From Helicocarpus griseus UAMH5409 (lineage: Eukaryota > Ascomycota > Eurotiomycetes > Onygenales > Ajellomycetaceae): a stretch of DNA of 64,000 nt. How positions within the stretch are numbered: the first letter of the stretch is position 1; each line of letters opens with the position of its first letter. Below, in pieces: positions 10,082 through 22,480 of the stretch. Location: NCBI GenBank assembly GCA_002573585.1, contig PDNB01000016.1, positions 62,001-126,000 of the forward strand, in the 5' to 3' direction. The position numbers were made by a program, and so were the translations under genes. A model generated the notes under the pieces. The model worked only from the letters and a program-made list of their open reading frames with translations, had not been told where the DNA came from and ran no database searches.

Positions 10082-13000
10082 ATGGAGACGTCTCCCTTAA
10101 GACTCCGCCAAACTCAGGAAGCAGAAGAAGCAATCGAATGCTGGGACGACGACGAAGATCTACAATGTAACGATGATATCCAATTCCGCACTGTTTCGGC
10201 CGGTACCTCTGTGACAGGGTCGTCTTCCTTCCGGCCATCTGGCCACCGTGACTCCATATCATCTCGTCGTTCCTGCAGATCGGATCTGGACTCCTATGGG
10301 GGTGAGGAGGAAGATTGGCAGCTGTTGTTACATGACAATGATGAGTCTGCAACAAAGGACGCAATCGCTTCGGCTAAAAGTGCTGGTATTCCCCTCCCTG
10401 CTGACGTTCCCAAATCGGCATTATTGGGGGGTACAATAAAGCGGCTTGGCGGCAGAAAAATTAAAAGGGCCATAGGAGACGACTGGTCCGAAGATCTTGA
10501 GCTCTCCGGTGTCGAAGGGGAGCTCGAACTGAAATTAAATCGCAAAGAAACATTTCCGGATTCGTTCGACTCTAGCCCTGTAAAGGCTCGAGAGTCGGAT
10601 CCCTTTATTGCTAAGAATGCAAATCTCTCACCGCCACGAAAGTTGACTTTGCCCAATCTAGAGCGGTTTCGTGATACGGATGATGATAGTTCTTTTCATG
10701 ATGTTCCAACTATTAAGATCGCGAAATCGCGCCCGCAACAGAGTATACTCCCCGCAATGACGACCAAACCAAACGAAGAGGATGAAAGTTTTGAGGCTGG
10801 TCTGGAATTTCCGGCTGATAATGAACCATTGAAATTATCAACGCGAACGGATAGAGTCAAAAGCCCTGATTCTTTGCTTGACGACTTCGATACTGAATGG
10901 GCAGAAGGAAGTATTGGCGTGCGTTTTGGTGGGACAAAAAGAGAGGGAATATCCAATCGCAGTTCCACCGTCTCAATACTGAGCCCAAGTGTCTCTAGTA
11001 TAACTGCAGAAAGTGAAGATGATGGGCTTGATGGGTTGCTTTTGCCTGATGGTCCATTGGATTTCGAACAGGCAATCAAAAAGAGACAGCAATCTCAAAT
11101 GTCGCATTCACCCCCTACTTCTGCCCCCAAGCAGAGCCCGAAACGTGTCGCTCCACCGACTGATGACTTCTTTTCTGGAATTGATATTGGGGATGGTGAG
11201 GTTTTTGATTCAGGTAAACTGACACTAAACCGCAATATCAAACGCAAAACGACCCGTCCTATAAGCCCTGCGAGACGTACCGCCACCAGCATAACGTTCA
11301 CCAACAAACCTCCCACACCTCCTTCCACTCGTATTCCTCGACTATCCGGCCATGAACGCACTCATTCCACACATCTGGAGCCTGTCTCTGAAAGTGGTGC
11401 ACCACTTGCAAAATATCGGCGGCCACACTCGCGTCTGAGCGGCCATAATACGCATTCGTCCCTCTCCAATATACCCCTTTCTAATTCATCGGCCATGTCT
11501 CCACCTTCGGCCGCCCCAAGCCGAAAATCCCCAGGGGGCAGAGCCTCCGGGGATTCTCTACGAAGTCCACCCACCACTACCAATGCGCAGCTACTCAAGG
11601 CAAAACGATCCGTCCCAACGTTGCGCAACATGCACCAACCTGGAATGATGACAACCATACCACGTCCTCCATCCCGACAAGATGGTACAGCCAGGCCAGC
11701 GACTTGCTCTCGGCCTAAAACACCTACTGCTGAATCCCGCATTGGTGCCGGTCGTCGTCCGTCTATTCCTTTCCTCCCGGCCGGGGCATCGCAAAATCAA
11801 TCTCACCATGTCAGCGTCAAAACACCTCGACACTATCGACGGACAGATTCCGACAGTTCAGGCGATTTATTCTTTTACCCTCGTTCAACGTCCAGACTTT
11901 CGCAGGATCGTCCTGAAACTCCAGGCCGCTCTCGGGTTGATTTAGGCCCAGAATCATTAGCTGCTTCATTGAAGCAAACAATAACCAGACCCAACAGGCG
12001 TCGAAATTTCGGTGATGGCTCAGAACTAGATATCTTTGATGACCTTCCAACCTCAGCCTCCCTTGAAAGCAGATTTGTCAAACATCCTGTCAGACATGGT
12101 GCTCCCAGGTCTGTGCGAAGCAGGCTTAGCCAATCCCATATTGCCCCACCGCCTATGGCACCCAACCCAGCGCCTCGACCCCATACAAGCCCTACGAAGC
12201 AAGACTTTACCCCTAGATTTGCACGCGATACCAATGCCTCGAGAAATGCTCGAGAGCAGCGAATCGCGTCAATGACCTTTACACCAAATCGTGAAAATAC
12301 GCCATTGGCTCCCCTCAGTACAAACTGGAAATCTCCAGGTACTGTACGCCCCTCTACATCCCATTCGGCGAAGAGTCGCCGTGGGAAGGGTTCAGGTGAC
12401 AACAGACCTCATCTTATAAAAGCCATGGGTACCGGCGTACAGGAAGCGAAATGTAAGTTCATCCACCCGTTGAACCATGTTTTCAATATTCACCAACTTA
12501 CATCATTTCAGCTGTCAAGGGGATGCGTTACAATCCAGCGATGTACAAGTGGGAAGGTAATGAAAATGCAACGGCCGATTTTGAACCGATCCCGTCACCA
12601 AAATCACCCAAAGCAGCCCCCGCCCTGATTACTAATGTCGGGGCTACGTCTGGTGTCCAGGTCGTGGGCGGTATGGTATTCGACCCTCGACGTATGTGCT
12701 GGTTGAAAGTGGCTTCCTCGCAATATGGCAAGGAAAATGTCACCCTTGCACCCGATGAAGAGGAAGTCCTGGCGGGCCTTGATGATTTAGAGGAACGACC
12801 CCAGAAGTCATCTAATCATAGAAGAATTCATACACTAGGCGACATGGTAGCACTGGATAATATCGCCAATGTAGAGGACAAGAGCGGTGGTGAATCCTCC
12901 GACGAGTGGCCAATCACTGAGGAGTTCGACGTCGGACCGGAGTTCATTAGAAGGCAACGCGCTGAGGAAGAGAAGTGGAGACGAAAAGTTACCAAGTGGG

Positions 13001-13095
13001 TTACTGCGGATCGCAAATCGCTTGGTGATGGATGGAGATGGGCGATCCGGGATATGGTAAGGTCTGAACTGTCTACTGATATACCTATCAGATGA
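10082..13095 (+). CDS. byr4: Septation/cytokinesis regulator Byr4 (Bfa1 family)
   Basis: Scaffold half of the two-part GAP (Byr4-Cdc16 / Bfa1-Bub2) that holds the Spg1/Tem1 GTPase inactive at the spindle pole body, and so restrains the septation initiation network. Exons 10082..12452 and 12512..13095 (intron GTAAGT..CAG) give 984 residues. The N-terminus is acidic (AIECWDDDEDLQCNDDIQF) with the IKRLGG and KIKRAIGDDWSEDLEL blocks typical of the family. The middle is long, Ser/Pro/Arg-rich and probably disordered. The C-terminal domain has MRYNPAMYKWEGNE, GGMVFDPRRMCWLK and the terminal EEKWRRKVTKWV motif, the most conserved part of fungal Byr4. The splice exactly restores this domain. An extra 3' intron using the GTAAGG at about 13056 cannot be excluded, so the last 13 residues are less certain. 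Confidence 0.85.
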
Positions 13096-14098
13096 GTAGG
13101 AGTTTTGATTTTTCAGTTTCCTCCATTTTCTTAATTCCCCTTTCAATAATTTATTGTTGTTGCAGGCATTCTTCATAGACGTGAATGGTGTTAGTCTGTT
13201 TTTTCCCCCTTATTGTTATCCCTTCAGTGTTCCTGGGAGAGAGATCCACTGGCTCAAAAGCCTATGTCTCTGTAATAGTTTCGGTGCTTCCGCAAACTTA
13301 ATATTTGTTATCTCTTTTTTTGTCTCCTTTCTCTTGGTTATGATAAAAACTTTACGACGAACATGCCGCCATGATTGCCAGGGTTGATACCCTTGATGAC
13401 TTTATGACCCCCTCCCCCAAAAAAGAAAGAGCAAAAGTTGTCTCCGCTTGACAATCGTGTATTACCATCTACCATGTATGCCCTAGCTAACGAATTTCCC
13501 ATACTTTGCTCCTTGTCTTGTCGGCTTTTGATTTCTGTTTTGCTAGTTGTATTTGATGTTATTTCGTCTTAACTCTTTTCTCATCCTTTCCAACGCATGT
13601 ATTTGTTAGTATTTAGTAACATCTTTTCAACTACTATTATGCTGATCCACTTACTCTGTGTTGCATTTTCATTTCACTCTCATGCCCACCGCAACAACAA
13701 AATCTTTCAATTGTTCTCGGTTACTCATATCCCTCTCTACCGGTTAACTTTTCACATACAACCAACCCACACGGGCGCTGGTGCTGCACTCTCAATGCCC
13801 TCTCTAGGTCACAGCGTACCATTTTCTGGACTCCCATCTTCCGCAGGACATCTGTTATCAAATTCCTACAAGAATCCGAGGATATCTCCATTAACATGAA
13901 CACCGATCCTGCCCTTTTGTCCCCTCTAGTTCAACTCCCGGTCGAGCTGGAGGCGACAAGAGCAAAAGCCGACCGCGCAGGAAAGTATGGGACAGTATCC
14001 GACCTTTTTCTCCGTTTGTTCGCTCCAGGAGAATGCCGTATGGAGCTTATAACCGACGGCGGCTGTTGGGTGGGATTGCCGAGACATGTACTGTATAT

Positions 14099-14118
14099 GT
14101 AGGTAGGTAGGTAGGTAG
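14099..14118. repeat. (TAGG)n microsatellite
   Basis: About five tandem copies of TAGG/AGGT, followed at once by ACATGTACATGTAC. A complementary CTAC repeat occurs at 24964-24988. Confidence 0.8.
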
Positions 14119-17100
14119 ACATGTACATGTACCATGTATGTATGTTGGCGCTGGACGAGGTGTGTAAGGGAGATCTCCCCTTAAATCTCACGTGCGCGTG
14201 TTTTCCCATCTTCCTATCCCCTATCTTTTAACTTGTCTGTCTTTGCTATTGATTTTGGGACGGGGAGCGAAGCGTACATCACGTCTACACATACAATACA
14301 ACGAAGATCTACAAGCTCAACAATTCAAAAAAGACCGTCATCTACATGTAGCTACTGACCGCATATAGAGATCAACCATCATTCCCCCGCCCCCGTCATC
14401 CTCTCTTCAAACCGACCTATCCGCCAACGAAAACAGAAACGAGTAAATTTCCCACCAAAGAGATCAACAACATCCCTACAGCCAACCCCGTTCAATAAGC
14501 TCACAACGAGCCCCAGTAAAGAGGGCTTTGACACTGAAAAACTCCATGACCGCTTTAAGCGCCATGAACCAACACCCCTCCCCTCCCCCCCGCCTAAAAG
14601 AAAGGCTATAGAAACAAGGTGAGGGAAGAAAAAAAGAGGGAGGGATTCAAAACTGAAGAAAAGAGTCAGCCTCAATCGAAATGAGGGGGAGGGAAAAAAC
14701 AAGCAATCCAATCCCACCCACAACTACCTCACATAAAAGCAACCACACCAACCTCTTATTCTTTATTCCCTCCCGGAACGGCTAAGAGCGAGCTAAGGCA
14801 TGCATGTTGGATCCTTTTTGGATATGCAATGTAAAGTGTTGCACATAGATTTCGGGCGTTGGAGGCTTTTTTTTTTTTCCCTTCATTTTTCCCTGGATGA
14901 ACCCCTTGAAGGGTTAGGGTTGCTTTTGATTTCTGGTGCTGGATTCTATATCTGGACGTGGTTGTTTATTTTCTTTCTTGTCGGAGTAACTTCGGTACAT
15001 AAGCACCTTGGTGGGAAACGGTGCGGTATACCTCTTCTTACTATAGGTAGCTCAAATGAGGTGAAGTTATAATATGCATAGTTTCTGCGATAGATCCCGG
15101 TCAATATATGTAGACGCAAAGGAGTACAAATTCCAAAAGCAAAAGCAACAGTGTGTTCATTGCTCTCTCACCCTCCCAAGTGCACAACAGGTCATACATA
15201 TCCACAGGCAAAATATACACCTTGACAGGGTATAGCCAGACTGCGCACAACATCCACGACGCACGTTTTATGCAAGGGTACCTACATACATGAGTTATTA
15301 TTTACGGATCGAAAAGATATAATTTTGAGGGAAGAAGGAGAATAGAGTTGAAAGAAAACCGGCAGCAGAATACCGAGAGGGAGGCGCGGGAAATCTCATA
15401 CCTGACCGGTTACGCCTCCACTCTCTCAGGCCGGTTTAGTATTTTGCGCAAGGTTGAGGGTAGGTTTGTGATACACGTGCGGTACATGTGGGAAGGAGTT
15501 AGTTGTCTGTTTCGTCAGCTTGGGGCTTGATTATTCTTCAGAGAATGCTTCTTTAACTTATCAACAGCAAGTTTCTCAAACTTTTAACCCATAGGTTGAA
15601 GTCGCGTGGACCTCTAGGTCACAAAGACTTGGGAACCGTCAGTATGTCTCTCTTCTTCAACAACCTTCACACCGTCATGGGGTAGAAACAAGAGCACAAG
15701 AGAGCTGGATACTGGCGGCCACTTAGTTACCAGCTGGTTAGCTTACTGGCTGATAAATGGATGTTTTGAAAAGTTTCAGATAACGTCACCGAAGAACTCA
15801 ACTGGTGCAGTGTCAAGTTAGCTCTTTGGATCAGGACTCGCTCTGCCCCATCGGAACAGTTCCCTGGAACCAGCTGCAGAAGTGCATCACTATCAACATC
15901 ATAAAACCGCCCATCGCGTTTTTTAATGGTTCCATTACGGGGGAACTCACATCGAAGTTGCCACGCCGATAACCCAACCAGACCATGTCTCTCTGTCTGC
16001 GGAGATACCGGGGTGTGCGTCTGGGGTGGAAAGGACAAAGATGGAAAGGAGAAAGAAGTGTGATGCGCTTGGGATAGGAATCGGCTTGACAGTGGTCAAC
16101 AAGAGATGGCATCTTTGTGATAAGAATGTGCTTTCCCTAAAACCATTGGACAATGGCGTTAAGCTTGAATTGAAATCACAGCGCCTCATACGCAGCACGC
16201 GGGTCACGGTGAGACGAGTCCCAATACCGGTGGAGAGGGACATGGTGGGACAGCCCTTTGGCAATGGTAGGGTACAGCTTATACCCCTGTTCTTACTTGT
16301 CTGGTGACCTGGGAGGCAAGAAGAGGGGTTCATTTTGACCCGTATGTGGTGAACTCTGTATATTGTTGTTGCTATTAGCTGCTGCTGCTGCTGATGCTGC
16401 TGTTGTTGTAACCAACCGCATGAAAGTCGTTATTAACTCTGAGAAACCTCGCCCTGCGTAAGCAGTTGATATGTGAACGGAGTTGAGTTTCACGGATCTC
16501 GAACTCAATAAGGCAAGAAGATAGAAGATCTGGTTTTCGAGAATAATTCTCTGTCGCATAGGATGAAATAATTATGCAGGATCTGGTGGTGGTGGTGGCA
16601 CAACAATATCCGCCTCATGCTACACTCTAGCTGGGGCGTAGGTTGTATAGATGATGGCTCGCCTCTGGTTGTCGCGGCTATATGGATATCGTTGTCGTGT
16701 TTTGTCATCTGGTTTCAGGACTATACCACATTTTATTTTGTCTTATATCCTAGAAGCTTTCGAATGTCAGTTAGATCTCGCAGTTGATAACTCAAGACTC
16801 ACTGAGTCTAGGCTCCTAAAACCTGCGATAAAGGTCAATACATGTCTTTGAGCGGATGTAATACAGATTCATCTAACCCAACAATAGTTTGTTCTCGAAG
16901 TTGTACTAGAAAGGAGCACAACCAGGGGGGTGGCCGGTTTCAATATCGTCTCAATATCTCAGAAGATGTTTGGGAAGAATATCCAAGGTCATCGAGACGG
17001 TTCTCCGGCAAGCAGCCACTTGGATGGGCCGTTGCCCGAGAGTCCCGGTAAAGACTTGAGTAACTAATTGTCATACCTCGATAAACGGCATGGTGGCAGG

Positions 17101-19099
17101 GGTTCCCTTCTGGTTCAGGTAGTACACAGCCAGGGACTTGTGGAATAACTTGATGTAAGCAAAGACATTAGAAAACGCTCAATCTTTATTTGAGGTGCCC
17201 CGAACAGCGATGAGGCCGAGAGTATTCGATTTAGAGTATAACAAAGCCTTCAGACGTGAGATGATGGTGTGGACGGAGCAAAACTAGTATGCTTTTTGAG
17301 TGCAAACATACCCGCGTAATTATCTCAGAACATAGATTTCGATGGCCGGAGCTTGGATAGCGTCCTTCAAGAAGGGGAACGGCTATCCGGTATGTTAGAC
17401 CGGGCATTACAGCGTCTCTCTCTCCGTTCAAATCATCGTGTAATTTAGGTAGCACTATTGCCAAGATTCTTAAACTTCTTGGAAACAGTGGTTAGATGAC
17501 AATTGCCTGAGGCAACGGCAAGTAGACGCTGCTCAGAAGACGGCTTGTTATCGAGAATAATAGCCGGCTACCTATCCGATATCCCTCCTCCAAAAGCCGT
17601 AAAAGCCTAGTAGGAATCGGCTTAGGGTTAGATTTGCATGATATGTGGTACAAGAGGACACAATATAAGGAAGCTTTTATGCACGGTGCCGAGTCCCACA
17701 GGAACCGAGTCTCTGGAGCTTGGAAAAGAATCTGCAAAGCTCCTTTTGCTTCCTTAGACCAAGAGGAAATAAATGTACTCTATGCACAGTGTACATGTAT
17801 GTACATACTAATTTATCATGTCGAAACACCAACGCCACTGTTTCGTCGTACGAACGCCAAAAGTTTCAAAATAGAAAAGGAGTTTCTCGTGGTCAGCGTG
17901 GTCAGCGTGGTCCACGTAACAAGAACGAAGACCAATGAATATACATTGGCAGATATAGGTTGCCGATAGAGAAATGGCACGGCTAACCGCCACGATCCGA
18001 TCCGTGCTAGAAGGAACCCCGGAGAGGGCAGAGATACTCGATAAAATTACTTTATCAGGCATAGGAGCTGCCGGGCGTCCTGAAACTTGCTTAGTTGGCC
18101 TTCTTCTTAGCCGGCATGCAACCACCGATGTACTGTACAGTACTTGGGGATTGGCGCAAGAAAAAGACATAATATGATATGTCTCATTTAATCGGTGTCG
18201 GTGCCAGAAATGGTCTTTCGAGTGCTGAAAATGCTGGCCATGTGAGATGATGAAGAGGAGCCGCGTAGAGAAGTCTTTCTTGTTGATAAAGATGCAAGCA
18301 GGCGAACTAATAAAAATATGGTCAGGGAGTCGCCCTTTTTTGCACTCTCTGCAGAAGGCGTATAAAGTCCAACTTCATCAAGCCACTCAAAAAGAGTCAA
18401 GAGTCAAGGACATCCTGCTCTGTTGTCCGCCGGACACGCCGGTTCTGCTCGGATCGAATGAAACGCCTTGATTGCAGACACACAAGAATAAGGCACGGCT
18501 CCAGAGCCCAGAGTCCTAGAATCTCTCTCAGGAACCAAAGAAAAAGTGTCCAGCAAAAAGCCACACGGGCTGCAATTGGTTTATGGTAAGCGGTCTGTGT
18601 TGAATTGAGCGTAGTTTCAAAAAGGTTCTGGCTCTTCAGCGGCTGCAGTCCATGCATGAGGTCCCGATATGACATGCAGGTCCTACGGCCTGAACAACAA
18701 CAGTGACGCACTGTCATTTTAGAGACGGTGATCGAATAATAATGATAATAAAAATCAAGACGGTGGGAGGGGAAAAAGGATGTATTTGTTTGGCCACCTT
18801 GATTTGCACGGACTTTGCACGCCGATGAAGTTGAAGCCACCCCATGCATAGCCTCTTCGCATAAGTCTAGACATAAAGGCCCGAGCAAATCTTCGTCCTG
18901 TTGCGTGTGCGTGGATGCGTAAAGGACTTGGAAGGATATCAGGGACTTGGTAGAGACAACAAGGGTCTTAATATTATTGAAGCCAAGTCAACATCAGCAG
19001 TGACAACAAAACCCATACACCCGCATGCAACCGAGGGTATTCATAGGACGCTCGAGAATGTTTTGCTGGGTCAAAAAGGCGGAGAAGAGAAATGCGAAG

Positions 19100-19119
19100 A
19101 AAAAAAAAAAAAAAAAAAA
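19100..19119 (+). repeat. Poly(A) run, 20 nt
   Basis: Uninterrupted A20 in the gene-poor tract. No flanking target-site duplication was evident, so it is taken as a simple repeat and not as a retrotransposed tail. Confidence 0.7.
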
Positions 19120-20524
19120 GCAAGCATTGTGAGTGGGGGATCGAAGTCCAAGGGTACTTGGCCTGCCGCGGCGGATGCAGGCAAATGGGAAGTCACTTTT
19201 TATTTATTTAGTGCCCAACGAGTCCCCTGGCTGACGTCGATTTCAGTCTGATCAGTGAAGCAAACAGAAAAGGGAACAAAAAAGAATACTTGGTCGGCGC
19301 TCTATGGATATCAGCAACAGAGGAAAAGCCATAGCGGGCATATTCTGTCGTCACTGAGCTTGGGAGTCGCAGAGCTTATAATATGATCTTTTGGCGACCA
19401 CTGCAGAGAGCATTTGATAGCCGCGTCTCATCTACACATTTGGAGCCAATGTCTTGACGAGAATCATTGCTATACAGACTGGATTTTCAACGGGCAGAAG
19501 AGTCAGATCAGCATCTTCCAACTGTACGGTTGAGTTATTATAATTAGCCACAGGGTGTGCATTTTGGACGGTGTCAGAGAATAATCAAGAACTGCGGGCC
19601 GATTAATGGCTCCCAATCCTTCTTCTCGTATATGCAGCATGATGTCGACATCTGTTCTATCACATTTGTATCATATCCTTCAGGCCTCCGACACTCACAC
19701 CGCTGTTCGCTCCAACACATCCCCATGTGCTTGCCTGCTTGTTTCCATCTTTCCACGAAGCCGAGCACAGTTTGCCAGTGCAGGTCGGTGGAGAGAAGAT
19801 CTGCCTTTTTTGTAAAGAAAAAAAGCTCCATTCTGAGTCCTGACTCGTCATCAGGAAGACAGCTTGTCATTAGCCCTATGCTCCAACTTCCCAAGAGTAA
19901 ATCCTGCAGGTAACACGATGGCCTTTGATTTTGTACAATACTTTCAAGTTCTGTCCACAAAACTACACTCTGTACTGGACAATAGTAGCAAATTAACTTA
20001 CCTACTACTACTGTAAGCTCCGGGGGGAAAGCATTGTTTTTTCCTAAAATCCCGATGTGGCTGTCCGCTGGGGCCTCAATACTCCGTGGACACGAGGCTA
20101 CGGCTACTGGCATGCAATAATAGACAAAAAATAAGGCTTCAAGGCCGGTCTTCCAGGCCACATCGGGGGCACGAGGACACTCAATATAGGCCATGGCTTC
20201 CTCTGTTCTCGGGACGGCGCCAGCAACTAAACAAGGATCGATCACTGGGATGAGCCGGAGGACTTTGCCAGCATACGGTATGCTGCCTCTTATTGGCCTC
20301 TGGCGCGTGGATTTGTCGGGGGCTGCAGAAAGCGCCTACGACGATGCTTCACCGATCAGAGTCGACAGAAATAGACGGGCAAGATTGGTTCATCTGTGGT
20401 CTCCCGCTCCCACAGCAATGGACGGAGGGAGGGATGGATACATCATACGTCTGATAATGCACGGCCATGGAGCTAAGTTGAGTCTGTATGCTGGATCGAC
20501 TTGTCAGCCTGCTGAGCAGTGTAT

Positions 20525-20525
<1 letters not shown>

Positions 20526-20555
<30 letters not shown>
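20526..20555. repeat. (GCT)10 trinucleotide repeat
   Basis: Ten perfect GCT units outside any supported coding region. Confidence 0.9.
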
Positions 20556-20556
<1 letters not shown>

Positions 20557-20936
20557 ATATACGTGTAGCCATCGTAGACATAATAGTAGTATCCTGTGAG
20601 CAGAGGAAGTAGTGAGTGGAGAGAGAATGAACGTTGGTCAAAGAAACTCCGAGTTGAATGAAAGAAAGGCAAATGATTACACTGCTTCTTCTTTTTCTTG
20701 TAATTTTTTTGCTGTTGGAGTTAGTTGGCCGTAGTAGCCGTAGCAGTTATTAGTTATCATTCCATCTATCTCGACTTCAACCTCCAAATAATCCCCGCCA
20801 GCAAGCAGATCCGTATGCAGCGCCAACACCAACTAACCCACATCTACACCGACCACACAGACGCTGTACACAACGGCTCAGGCAGATCACGGCGTGTTCC
20901 TGGTGTAAGTTTCATCGACGTCTATGCTCTCGCCAA

Positions 20937-20966
20937 CAGCAGCAGCAGCAGCAACAACAACAACAA
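20937..20966. repeat. (CAG)5(CAA)5 compound trinucleotide repeat
   Basis: Five CAG units followed by five CAA units, which would encode polyglutamine in one frame. No supported gene covers it. Confidence 0.85.
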
Positions 20967-22445
20967 CGGCGGCGACTGTCATGGCTCATCTGCACGCTAA
21001 AAGTAGCCCCGGCACTGGTAGTTACATTGCTCAACAACAGCTACCCTACCACCGAGTATTTGTATTTTGAGACACTGCGGTGACTTGGAACTGGCAGCGC
21101 CAACCGACCGTGCTGCCGTCGATTGGACGGAGCATCCCAGACTGCCAGCCTGAATCCCCGGGTTAGCAGATCTCAACGTGGCTGTCTTCCGCAAGCCCAC
21201 TCCCAGCAGATGTATCCTATGATATATTTACACTTATTCCGGCCAGCCCACCTTCAGCCCGCCGCGGCATCCCTGTGGACTTTATCGGGAGGCATGTCTT
21301 GCAGAAACAGGGGGTCCTCAGACGTCGAACCCGCCCTACTTTGAGACTCAGCGTCGAGATACAGCAATACTACTTCCCCCTAAATACCCCGTGCCTGATC
21401 CAGCCGCGTGGAAACAGCTAGTTAGTTGTTCTCTCTTTTCAATTTTTCAAAACAATAATATATAGCTATATATATGCTATTCGGAGGACGCGGATGGGAC
21501 CAAACAAAGGCTCCAACGGCCGGTCTCGACAAAATATCAACCTTTCCACCAGCCACAGAAACTTCCCATACGGTTAGCCAGCTAGGCCCATCGACTGTTT
21601 CTGTCCAAGTACGTACATACCAATAAATAGCTGCTTTTCACTGGATATCCGCTTGTCCCCCCCTATCGTGCAAATCAGCTCTCGTGGTACATCGCAGGCA
21701 TTGGTCCGCCATTATTGCTCCATCTGTTTCCCCTTTTGTTTCGCTCGCTCTTCCCTGTACTTCCCTTGTTACCTTTGAGCTCTAGATGTATTCATCGAGT
21801 TTATCTGCTGTCTTTAAATAAATACTCCCTCGCTCTGTCTTGCTTGCTGGCTCTACCCCTGAGGCACCACCACTGCCGACTTCATATCAGCAGCGAAGCT
21901 CTCAATTGCTATTAATTCACATTCCGTCCCTTCTTTACACTGGAAAATTTGCTGGTCTGTTGTCACTTCAATTTCTATAAGAGCGGTACGAGTTCCGGCT
22001 GTGTTTCTTCCTTGTCCCATTATTTTATTTACCTATACCGAAACCGACCATCTTCAATCTTCCAAACAAGACTGTCGGAGTTGGTGGTTGTGATATCTTG
22101 ACAAGGCTGAGAACTTCTCAATTCTTTTATGAACCGAAGAAGAGCTTGATCTAAATTACCCAGAGTGTTGGTCCCCTTTCGTTCTTTTTTTTTTTTTTTT
22201 TTTCGTCTTTTTCCTTTCGTCCTGGGAATCTCACAAGTCCTCTTTTCCGGAGGAGATGCATGGACTTCTCTCTTACCCCTCTTTCGAGAACCATGCATTC
22301 TACCCCTCCCATCTGCCACCGGGGCTTCTCAATGAATGGAATGTTCTCGTGGCGTCACTGCGGCACCAATATTGTGACTGGCCATTTTTAGAATCCTCCT
22401 GATGATAGCGCGTTTACAGGAAGGAAGAAAACCAGCGAGCGTCGA

Positions 22446-22452
22446 CCAATCA
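22446..22452 (+). promoter_or_regulatory. CCAATCA box close to the H2C2 gene start
   Basis: CCAATCA ends about 28 bp before the start codon. This is unusually close for a CCAAT box, so it may lie in the transcribed leader. Confidence 0.3.
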
Positions 22453-22480
22453 CCCGCCTATTCGGCCGGTCTCTATCACA

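Larger units (their letters stand above)
13096..22480. other. 9.4-kb gene-poor tract upstream of the H2C2 protein gene
   Basis: No conserved protein is recognisable here on either strand. Open frames are short, lack family resemblance or need non-ATG starts. The first 1 kb is probably the byr4 3' region. The rest shows TAGG tetranucleotides (14099-14118), TACATGTA palindromes (14119-14132, 14343-14350, 17792-17799), GCT/CTG triplet patches near 16380 and 20526, a CAG/CAA patch at 20937, an A20 run at 19100 and a T19 run at 22185. Several stretches (17880-17910, 16330-16400) are locally repetitive. The most economical reading is a long regulatory and 5'-leader region for the gene starting at 22481, possibly including unannotated non-coding transcripts. 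Confidence 0.5.

Noticed and set aside
14881..14935. GGGTTAGGGTT as a telomere-like repeat
   Set aside because: Only about one and a half units are present, which is within chance for this length of DNA.
19100..19119. A20 run as evidence of a retrotransposed gene
   Set aside because: No homologous coding sequence upstream and no flanking duplication were seen; a simple repeat explains it.
19574..20245. 223-codon minus-strand open frame in the gene-poor tract
   Set aside because: It begins with GTG and not ATG, has no recognisable domain, and its residue order looks random. I treat it as a chance frame.
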